From positions 12,724,566-12,788,565 of the forward strand of contig NC_079873.1 in NCBI RefSeq assembly GCF_023065955.2: a stretch of 64,000 bases of DNA, in the 5' to 3' direction. The position numbers and the translations under genes are program-made. Under the pieces are notes generated by a model, which was given only the letters and a program-made list of their open reading frames with translations, was not told where the DNA came from and searched no databases. This document shows, one piece after another, positions 38,801-50,411 of this stretch (the first letter of the stretch is position 1; the number at the start of each line of letters is the position of its first letter). Source of the DNA: Ursus arctos. Lineage: Eukaryota > Chordata > Mammalia > Carnivora > Ursidae.

Positions 38801-41800
38801 AGTACTGAACTCGGGGCTCCGAGTTCTGGGGCAGAGCACACAGCGGCCAAGGCGCGGGCATCCCTTGACTAAGGGCCCTTGAACGTGTGTTTTCTTCCCT
38901 GGTGGCAGACCACATCTCAGATGGCAAGCACTTAGAAAGCAGGGGCCAAGCCTTCTATGCCCCACAGCCTGGGCACAGAACTCTCCACGACCAGCCAGAG
39001 GAAAAGGAAGCAGTGAGCGCACTTTCAATGAAGCTAGGCCTGGAAGACCCAAGTCTTCTTGGGTGGTCACCAAGCCAACACGCTAAGGCCTTCAGCCTGG
39101 ACTCAGCACCCCCGGGCCAGGCTTTTAGGAAAACAAAGAGGTGTGCAAAATAATATTAGTTGGCTTTGGACGGGCTTCACCATTATAGGTAGGATCTGTC
39201 AAGAAGACCAACACTTACTAGGCAATCCATAGAGAAAACCCACTTTGCGCTGACAAATTGCCATCTGGCGAAGCCCATTAATATTTCAAAAGCATTTAAA
39301 TTTGTGTTAATTTGTGTTAAGCACCTAAATCTGTGTTAATGAGGCAGTCATGCATTTCTAAACAACTTCCAGGAAGGGATTAAATCTCTTGAGCCACACA
39401 GTTTCTCCTCAAAACCATCCCAGAGTTGTCCAAATCGAAGTGCATCTTGAGGCAATAATAGGAGAGAGAGGCGGGCTGATCTTCCTTTGCTCCAATACAC
39501 TTTTCTCTCCTTCACAACTAAAAGCCATCTGCAAAATGGAAGCGACCATGCGACTGTTTCATCCGCCTTGGTCACTATTTAGCTGTAACTTCAGAAGAAA
39601 CATTTGCTAACAAGATTTTAACCAGAAATGTCGCTTTTACCAGGATGAAGTGGGAGGAGGTTTCTGGTCGTAGTTGTTGACATTTCTGGTGTTAGTACTA
39701 AAAAGTGGCCGAATTCAATGACCTTATAACCCAATCTCTCCTCATTTGCTTACAGTTAAAATATAAAATAATTTTTAAAAACAGGTTAAAGGAACTAGCA
39801 GAAAAGGAGACTTAAAAAAAAAAACTTTCCTGATTTTTATTTTATTCACTTACTTTTAAGTAAGCCCTATGCCCAATGTGGGACTTGAACTCAGGACCCT
39901 GAGATCGAGAGTTGCGTGCAGTACCAAATGAGCCAGCCAGGTGCCCCAGAAAAAGAAACTTTTTAATTAAAAATTAAGACAAAGTTTTCTGAGAAAGATT
40001 ACATTATGAAAAACATTCTGAAATTTTTCCAAAAGGAAGAAAAATAATAATAGGAAGGAATAATAATAATTAAGAAGAAAAAAGAAAAAGAAAAAGAAAT
40101 AATCTGACAGGAAAGCCTAGGCAGTCTACTCAAACAAGTTGTTTTAAAAGGTAAGACTGGGGGCGCCTGGGTGGCACAGTGGTTAAGCGTCTGCCTTCGG
40201 CTCAGGGCGTGATCCCGGCGTTCTGGGATCGAGCCCCACATCAGGCTCCTCCGTTATGAGCCTGCTTCTTCCTCTCCCACTCCCCCTGCTTGTGTTCCCT
40301 CTCTCGCTGGCTGTCTCTCTGTTGAATAAATAAATAAAATCTTTAAAAAAAAATAATGACGATGGTAAATGTTACCACAATTTTTAAAAAATGTTGAAGC
40401 TGACTTATAAACTAAACCGTTATTTCAGTGAGTTTCCTAGGTACTATTTCACCCCAGCTCAACTCCTACCTGAAAGGCAGAGCTGTAATGGCTTTAAGAT
40501 TTGAGTTTTAGGCCAGAGACAAAACTTAACCCTGCTTAAAACACTACAGCAGTAGCACTAGTCAAAAGGGAGTCAAGCTTAACATGATCTCTTGCAACAT
40601 CTCATGCAGTGATTCTCCAAGTGTGATCGATCGGTCCTGGACCAGCAGCATCAACACCACCTGGGGTCCTGTTGGAAGTATAGATTCCCGGGCCTAGCGA
40701 ATCAGAAACTCTGGGAGTGGGATCTGTCAGTCTGTATTTCCTAAGGTCAGCAAGCCCATCCGGTGACTCCGCTGTGCACCAAAGTGTGAGAACCACCGAC
40801 CCAGTCATGTGCAGAGTGTAGAGGTGGGCCGCAACCTGGGGGCTTAGGAAAAACTGGGGTTGATCCTAGTTAAGGCCTTGAGCTCTAGAGTCAATGTTTA
40901 CACCTCCAGCCCCTGTTTACCAGCTGTGGGCCCTGGAGCCAGTTAGCAGCTGTCCCGGAGCACAGTTCCCTCCTCTGTAAAGGGGATCCCCTCCTCCAGG
41001 GTAGTTGGGAGCAGTGCACAGGCTAGAGAAAGCCCATGGCACCGTGCTGCCTCAGGTTACATAGAACCAGCTCCCAGGAAAACCTTGGGGCACGAATCCT
41101 CAACTGTTTGTGGGCCATGGGCTCCTCGGCAGTCCAGTGAAGCCTTCAGATTCCTTCTCAAAAGAATGTTTTTAGAGGCATAAAGAAAAATACTTAAGAT
41201 GACACAGAAAACCAATTACTGTTGACCCTTATACAACATGGGTTTGAACTGCATGGGTCCTCTTATACGTGGATTTTTTTTACAGTACTATAAATGTATT
41301 TTTTCTTCCTTATGAATTCCATAATAACACTCTTCTCTAGCTTACTTGATTGTAAGATACAGTATTTAATACATATAACATACAAAATCTGTGTTCATCA
41401 GCTTTCTATGTCATCAGGAAGGCTTCTGGTCAACAGTAGGCTCTTAGTCATTACGTTTGGGGGGAGGCAAAAGTTACCATCATATTTTCGACTGAGTGAG
41501 GGGTTGGTGCCTGTAACCCCTGCATTGTTCAAGGGTCAACTGTATATTAAAACACATGTTATCGATATTAAAATGATAAATGTGTGCGGCACCTGGGTGG
41601 CTCAGTTGGTTGAGCATCTGACTCTTGATTTCAGCTCAGGTCATGATCTCAGGGTCCTGGGATCCAGCCCCGTGTAGGACTCTGTGCTCAGCAGGGGGTC
41701 TGCTTCAGATTCTCTCTCTCTCTCTCTCTGCCTCTGCCCCTCCCCCTGCTTGCACATACACACACTCTCTCTCTTTCTCTTTCGAAATAAATGAAATTTT

Positions 41801-42886
41801 TTTTTTACAAAAAGATCAATGTGTGATATAGGAAAAACCAGGTATCCAGTTCGGTGACATGGAGCAGCATGTAACCGAAACCTCAGCTGCCTTGTTGGAA
41901 CACAGACCCAGCATCTAATTTCAGAAAATGGATAGCGGTAACCGATTCATTTTTCTCTCCTCTCCCCTTTCCCATCCTTCTCATCTAAAACCAGGGCCCC
42001 AGCACCCTAGATGACCTCTTTCAAGAACTGGACAAGAATGGAGATGGAGAAGTTAGTTTTGAAGAATTCCAGGTGTTAGTGAAGAAGATATCCCAGTGAA
42101 GGAAAAAAAACAAAACAATATATCATCATTCCAACCACCAAAAGAAGAGTACCTGGGATGTGGCCCCATTCTATAGGCAATCGCTAATGTCTCTGTTTAA
42201 TTCTTTGCAATTAAAATGATCTGGCAGTGAGGTCCTATTATTGTTAATAAAGAAATTCTTAGACATGTCTCTCCTTGTCAAGTACTGATCCCCATGTTTT
42301 AATAGACTTGAAAGTAACCTTAGTTTAATGCATTTAATTTTATACCTTTTTTTAAATTTTATTTTTTAAGAAAGGCTGAGAACAGTTTCATGATCTTCAC
42401 CAAGACTGCAAAGGTAGTGTCAGAGGCTTAGAAAGAATTCTGACGTGCCAAACCAACGTCCTTACTCCAGTCTTCCATCAAAATAGCCCTGTTTCTGCTC
42501 TCCCTCCCCAGCCACTCAGAGCTCACATCATTTCCAATTTCAACTCTAGTAAACAGCTAGTGGGGAGCAGACTCCAAAAAATAGACACTTGTCTTTAAAG
42601 TCACCTCCAGCACTCACTGTGTTTTTTGAATCAATGACCCTCTTGGGGAGTAAAAACATTCCGGGAACAAGAGTCAGTTCTGCTCCATCACTAAGGAGGT
42701 GGCCTTGGTTTTGGCATGGAATGTGTAAAATAAAAGGGACAGGAAGACATAGGGCCCCCCCAGCTCTGGCACCCCGTGCTGCTGGGACTCTCAGGATCTG
42801 AGAAACAGCTAGCTTGCCTCAAGTTCCACTTGCTGAGTCCAGCTTGGGGGAAGGAGGGAGAGGGAGTGTTGGAGAGGAATTTAACC

Positions 42887-42917
<31 letters not shown>

Positions 42918-45900
42918 AAGAAAGAAAAATTACTTCTAACCCTACCACCAAGAAACAAAGGAGATTTTTACACACAGCGAGGAAATCTTTAAATGCAATC
43001 TGTATCATTCTAATTTGATACAAGAGCATTTTTATTGCATCAAAAGCCTTAAACATTTCTAATGGCTCATTATACTCCACTGCAGGGATACCCCATAATA
43101 GTCTTAACTATTTCCCCATTGTGGGCCATTTCAATTGTTGCCATTTCTGATTCTCCTGAATAATGCTATAATGAATACCTGTTCATATCTCTGTCAACAT
43201 ACCACATTTCCTCAGGAGAATTACTGAGAAGCAAATGTCTGGGTCAGAGGGTATGAATATTTTTATAGTTTGTGAAACAGACCACCTAATTGTTTCTCCA
43301 AAAGATTGTATTGATTAAAAAATCTACAAACAGGCAGGAAAACGCCAGCTGCACTCTCCAGACAGCATTAGTTGGTCTCATTTTAACAACTTTATTAGTC
43401 ACAATAGTGCATATCTTTTATTCATTCCTAGTTTTAATAGGAATCCCCCATTATTTCCCCATTGAGTTTACTGTCTGATATTGGTTTGTAAAAGATAATC
43501 TTTCTCTTGTTTAAGAAGTCCCCTTCTGGGGCACCTGGGTGCCTCAGTCGGTTAAGTGTCTGCCTCTGGCTTGGGTCATGATCCCAGGGTCCTGGGTTGA
43601 GTCCCGCATGGAGCTCCCTCCTCCTTGGGGAGCCTGCTTCTCCCTCTGCCTCTACCTCTCTGTCTCTCATGAATAAATAAATAAAATCTTTTTAAAAAAA
43701 AAAGAAAAAGAAAAAGAGAACTCCCCTTCTCCAGCCACCTGGGTGGCTCAGTTGGTTAAGCATCAAGCTTTTGTTTTCAGCTCAGGTCATGATCTCAGGG
43801 TCATGACATCGAGCCCCACATCAAGCTCTGTGCTCATCTTGGAGTCTGCTTGTCCCTCTCCCTCTGCTCCTCCTCCCACTCATGCTCTCTCTCTCCTTCT
43901 CAAATACATAAGTAAAATATTAAAAAAAAAAAAAAAGAACTCCCCTTCTCTTCCTAGTTTGTTATGAGATTGTGAGCGTGAGGGTTTAGGTTTTGTAGAG
44001 TGCCTACAGAGCATCTATGGTGATATGGCGGTTCTTTCTTTTGTCTGATCGATATAATGTGTCAATCAATTCAATCCCCAGGACAAACACACTGTCCAGT
44101 CATGATCAATTATTCTTTAATGCTGTTAAATTAGCCACTCTAATATTAATTGTATTTAAGATTTTCACATCTTTGGGGCGCCTGGGTAGCTCAGCCAGTT
44201 AAGCATCTGCCTTTGGCTCAGGTCATGATCCCAGGGTCCTGGGATCAAGCCCCACATCAGGCTCCCTGCTCAGTGGGGAGTCTGTTTCTCCCTCTCCCTC
44301 TGCTGCTCCCCCTGCTTGTACTCTCTCTCTCCCTCTCTGTCAAATAAATAAATTCTTTTTTAAAAATATAAGATTTTGGGGCGCCTGGGTGGCACAGCGG
44401 TTAAGCGTCTGCCTTCAGCTCAGGGCGTGATCCCGGCGTTATGGGATCGAGCCCCACATCAGGCTCCTCCGCTAGGAGCCTGCTTCTTCCTCTCCCACTC
44501 CCCCTGCTTGTGTTCCCTCTCTCACTGGCTGTCTCTATCTCTGTCGAATGAATAAATAAAATCTTTAAAAAAATAAAAATAAAAAAAAACAAAATAAAAA
44601 TATAAGATTTTTACATCTTTATTAATAACCAACATTAGTCTATAGTTTTGGGTCTTATTTTTTGTTTATGGGTGTCTGCTAAGCTCTAATATCTAGGTCA
44701 TGCTAGCTTCCCATTTTAGCCTATGTTCTGGCTCTTAATCGGCCCCTCAGAGTACAAATATATGTTACCTCTTTCCACTCCACCATGTATAAAGCAACTA
44801 CTATGGGCAAGGCATTACCCAAGATGCCATAAGAGATAGAAATTTCTAGACCTCTGAGATCCTAAGTTGGCAAGTCTGGGATCAGGTCAGGAAAAGGCTT
44901 AATTGCAAAAGTAGTATTTCCAACTGGGATTTGTAGGAAAAGCCTTGAGGGGAACCTTCAGGGAAGGCGCAGCACTGGGCTATCTAAAAGAGAGAAAACA
45001 GGGGCACCTGGGTGGTGCAGTCATTAAGCGTTTGCCTTTGGCTCAGGGAGTGATCCCAGCGTTCCGGGATCGAGTCCCACATCGGGCTCCTCCACTAGGA
45101 GCCTGCTTCTTCCTCTCCCACTCCCCTGCTGTGTTCCCTCTCTCGCTGGCTGTCTCTCTGTCATATAAATAAATAAAATCTTTTAAAAATAAATAAATAA
45201 AAGAGAGAAAACACGGGACGCCTGGCTGGCTCAGACAGAAGAACATGCGATTCTTGATCTCTGGGTCGTGAGTTTAAGCCCCACGCTGGGTGTAGAGATC
45301 ACTTAAATAACTAAATTTTTTTAAAAAACTGAGAGAGAGAGAAAACACCCCAAGTACATACATGTGTAAGTACCAGGCAGTTCAGAAACACACATACTTC
45401 GTTTTGGGTGGAACGCCAGCTACAGGGAATAAAGAGGGCATGCTGGCTTCAGATCATGAAAGTGCTTGGTTGCCATGATAAACCAAGGTCAGAAAGCGAG
45501 TAGAAAGGTGTAGGAGTCATAAAGTGATGCGAATGTGCTTCGGGAAGATGAGGTGGCACCAATAAGAGGCTGCAAGCAGTGGGGAGTGGTCACAGAGTGG
45601 AGGCTGGGGCTAGGCAGGAGGCCTCCAGGACAAGTGGGGCAAACTGGGAAGGCCTCAAAGGAATGACGGCAATGCACAGGAAACACATGGGAGAGATGCC
45701 TTCTCCACCTGGCTATGATTTACTGACTTGGACAAATTATCATCTGAGGACCTTCAAGAAGGGTGAAAACGTATGGAGTGTTGTATGTAGTATGGGTGTA
45801 TGTACATGTCTTCTTCCTTGGCTTTTTTGGCCTAGTTTCCAACACTGATCTCATCTGCCATACCCAACAGGATTCACCTGAATTTCGTCTTGAATCAACA

Positions 45901-48900
45901 GTACTTTGTCAACCACAAAACTTCAATCGTCACTAGACTGTAGGCTCCATCAAGGCAAGGATTTTTATCTGGTCTTTCACTGATGTACCCCCAACTCTAG
46001 CTCGGAGCCTGGCATATGGGACAGGTTCAAGAGCTATTTGCTGAATAAATGATTCTTGACTATCCAGTCACTAAATCTTGTTGATTCATTCCATAAAGCT
46101 GCTCCACCAGCCAGATCTTTCTACTCTAACTCCTGCTCCGATGCAGCTCCTTAGATCGCAGACTGAGGCTGCCTTAAGACTCAACCAAGTGCTGTGCCCA
46201 GAGTCTTCTCTCCCCTCTCATCTCTCTCAATCCCAGGCCAGCTGAATCTTCCTAAAGCACTCATCCTATTGGAAAGTCTTCAGCAATGAGTAAGGTATTT
46301 GCATAGTACGTCACAGTTGACAGGTAGTATCTTATTGGTTCCCTAGGGCTTTCAGGATTAATTTTGACACCGATACTCAAGGACCCCCAGAAATCCACAC
46401 CAATCTCCCTTATTTCCCTTCACTTCCCTATGGGAGCCGCATGCTTCAGCCAAGCCGCTCGGTATTTTATGAGCAAACCCTGGACATTCCAGTCTAGCCG
46501 ATGCCTCCCCTCCTCTCTATGAAGTCTCTGAGCCTTTGCCAACCTTCCCTTCTTACTCTAACCCACGGTATTTTTTTTCCAGATTCTGGATTCTACCTGC
46601 TCTGGGCGATACTGTGGCCACCAGATACAGTGGCCATGGACATTTAAATCAATTAAAATTAAATAAAATGTAAAGTTCAGTTCCCTGGCCACACTAGCAA
46701 CATTTCAAGCGCTCCATAGCCCCACAAATACAGAGCATTCTATCACAGCAGAAAGTTCTAGTTGACAACACTGCTAGCATTAGTGTGGGCACAATGCACG
46801 TACTGCCCATATATTTGGTTATGTTTCACCGGCATGTCTTGAATCCCCAACGAAACTGCAAGCAGGGTTGTGACAGCAGTTCATTTGTAATACACTATAT
46901 TTGGAACTGCACTTAAGTGGATAAGCTGTAAATGTACAGTGACTTTTTTCTTTTTAATAATCTCTTTCCACTAGCATCCAGTTATTTCTAACGCAGAAAA
47001 ATCTTTTAAGTGGTTGAAATACCTATTCCTAAGGCATTTCCCTTTGAGCTCAAGGTACAAAAGCCTTCAAATACATTAGCTCTGAAGTACTCATGTAGTC
47101 ATTTATTGTTAAAATTATAGACTACTCTTGTGATTCACTAATGGGGGCTCATTCCAAGCACCGCACTCCATCTCTTTCCAAAAAGTAGGCCCGCATAAGG
47201 GGGAGGCTTGGGTGGAGAAGATGCCTTATCCATTAGGCGGCCGCCATCATGCCTGAAGAACTGTTATTTCTCCAGAGAGAAAGCAGTTTCTATGGCTAAC
47301 AGCCTAATATCAACTCTCAACCTACTGCCCCCACAGAGACAGGATTCAAAGACTATTAGGCTCCCAAACTGGTCCATAAAAGGCTATTTTAGCCATAGTA
47401 TAGCTGCCTTCTCGACAGCTGCTCTGATGGGAAGAAAAGTTCTTCAGCTCCAACAAAGCTCCAAAGGACTTCTGTAAGACTGTTTTGTTAGTTGGGAGAC
47501 GCTCACTCAATGTTCTAAATGCAAAGCAGCCTTCAAAATAATAAAAAAGTCGCCTGAAAGGTTACTCTGAGTCTGGGTTTGTTTTAATGCCTCTTAATTT
47601 GCTTTCCATATAAAGTTGGTGAAAAAAATAACATGGAAGAAAAAACATTTCAAACAGCTTCATCTAGAGGTAGAAAAATGTCATGCATTAATTATGCCTA
47701 ATGTGTAAAAGAAATTACCCTTCACCTGAATCGACTTTTAATTAGATGTAACTACGCCACAGATCCGCTGTGTTGAATGCAAAATTAATTTCAACTTTGA
47801 AAATCCCTGGGTCAAAAAAGGGATAAAAGAAGTCCTGTTTATGATAACTAAAACTGAAATAGTATCAAATACCACAATCTCAAATGTCCATTTACATCTG
47901 CTTAAAATGCTTCAAATTCCTCACTTTTCCTTATGAATACCTTTACCCAAGTATACATGTGTGTACTGATATGTGTGAAAGTGGAACACGGATTTTGTTT
48001 TCCAAGTGTTGTATCTTATGGAAATTCAGGGGGTTTTTATTTACTATTTTCAATAAACAGAAAAGAAATGCTAAAAATTAAGCATATCCACACACCTAAA
48101 TATTGGATTGAGATCATTCTTCCTACACATGTCTCAAAACCCAAAAATATTCTAAATATAAAGTACACAGTGCCATCAACTATCCTCCACATGAACTGGA
48201 GAGATCTGAAGCCAAACTCAAGGTCAAGGGTATCAGCAGCAGCCATGTGATTGATACAGAGTCAGAATGCAAGTCACCCACAGCTGCGTTCCTGGTAAGC
48301 CCTGTCCAGAAAGCAGGTAAACCTACTCTAAAGCCAGCCAAAAAATCAGACTTGCTGTAGAACCCTAAATATTCAGGAAATTCCCAGAGCCTGCTATTTC
48401 ACCTTGTGGATTAAGCAGAAAAATGACACAATAAAATAAATTTTATTCACTCTCTCCTGGTAGTCCCAGAGTCTACCTTTACTCTTAGAGAAACTCTATT
48501 TCTCCTTTTGTGTGTATAAGAGATACCTTCTCTTAGATATCTCTCCCGGATGCCGACGTCTCTACTGCGGGAAGACGCATCTACATGTAAAAGGCAAATC
48601 TCCATCTGTAAGGGTGTCTCCCACTCTGTACCAGGAAGAGGAGCAGGACTAAATCTCCAGAAACTCACATGAATGGAGAAAGCATGGATTTCAATCTGCA
48701 TCACAATCATACCCTTGTTTTTCCAGGTAAACCCCCATAACTGGCTCCCCACTCCCAACATCATCTTTTGTCTTTAGCTGGAGAGGTTATTTAACAGGAT
48801 GGTTTGGGCCACGTGGGGGAGTCACTCATTTTCCTGGGTTTCTCCCATGTATACCGGAGGTATATATGTTATTAAGCTTTCCTTGCAGAGCGCCTGGGTG

Positions 48901-50363
48901 GCTCAGTTGATTAAGCCTCTGCCTTTGGCTCAGATCATGATCCTGGAGTCCAGGGATCAAGCTCCACATTGGGCTCCCTGATCAGTGGGGAGTCTGCTTC
49001 TCCCTCTGACCCTTCCCCCTCTCATATTCTCTCTCTCAAATAAATAAATAAAATTTAAAAAAAAAAAGCGCTTTCTTTGTTTTTGTCCTGTTAACCTTTT
49101 ATGACAGACGGGTCTCAGCCAAGATCCTAGAAGGGAGGAAGAAAGATTATTTTTCCTCCTCCACACCTATGAAACACATTTTAGCAGCAAATATACCCTA
49201 AAGGAGGCTCCTGGTTTCCGAATTATTTACTTTTTTAGCTGGAAGGGCCAGAATGACCATTACCCGCTGTAAGTCATTGTTACTTGCTCAAGTTTAAGCT
49301 ATTTCCCCAGGCTGCCTGGTATCTGCTGCCTGATGATTCTATTCCCTTAGCCGTTCTCCTTAATAGGACTTCTCACCATCAGCACAAATGCTGCCTCTTA
49401 AGGCTATTTTTCTCCAACAAACTGATCGCAGGCCATAAAGATGTTCAGTAGCAATTAGGTTTTATTGTTCCCATCTCACTTATGAGTATAGAAGCTATCA
49501 AAATGCAAAATGCACAGATCCTCAGACTTAGTAATTCCCCTTCCAGGAACACATCCCATAGAAATGTGCATGCACGGGCCGCAAGGACAGATGTACACGG
49601 ATACTAATTTGCAACATGATTTAAAGTAGCAAAATAATGGACACGACCTAAATATTCATTAGTATGAGACTTGTTAAATAAATGATGCATACAGCAGGGA
49701 AGCATGTGGAAGTTCCCTGTGCACTGACAGGGAGTGAGCAGCGCAAAAAACCAGGGGGCACAGTGTCTCAAGCATGCTAGCCAATGGATTTGTTAAAAAG
49801 GAAATAAATAACCATATATGTGTTTGGGTACAAGTGTGCTATCACGCACACACACGCGCGCGCGCACACACAGTACAAAGAGTAGTCCGCAAAGACTTGC
49901 CAAAGCTTACCAAAGCTATCTAACAGTGGCACCTACTGGTCAAATCACTTCCTAGCCCCCCCTCCCCCCCCGTCAAATCACTTCCTATCCCAAAGTATTA
50001 TCTTAGGAAAGAAAACCCATGATTTGCCTGCACAGCCATTTCAGCCATTAGTCAGGAAATATGCTTATAATAAAGCTTCATAAGGAACTCTTCACTAGTA
50101 TTAGGTCTTCTGAGCATAGGACTTAAAAGTACCATCTGGCTGGGAAGTTATGGTTCATTATGGTCTGAATTGCAAGCTATAAAAAGAGTGAAGAATATCT
50201 CTACATCCTGTCGTGGAGTGATCTCCAGCATATAATGTTAAGTTAAAAAAGCAAGGCAGAAAAAAATGTGCAGAGCATGCTACCATTTATCTAAGAAGGA
50301 GAGGGGGTTATAAGCAGACATATAGGTTTACTTGTATTTTTTAAATGGAGAGATAACCTATGA

Positions 50364-50411
<48 letters not shown>

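Noticed and set aside
38669..39073. 134-codon minus-strand frame over S100G exon 2 and intron
   Set aside because: It is antisense to a coding exon and the purine-rich tract. There is no splice or homology support.
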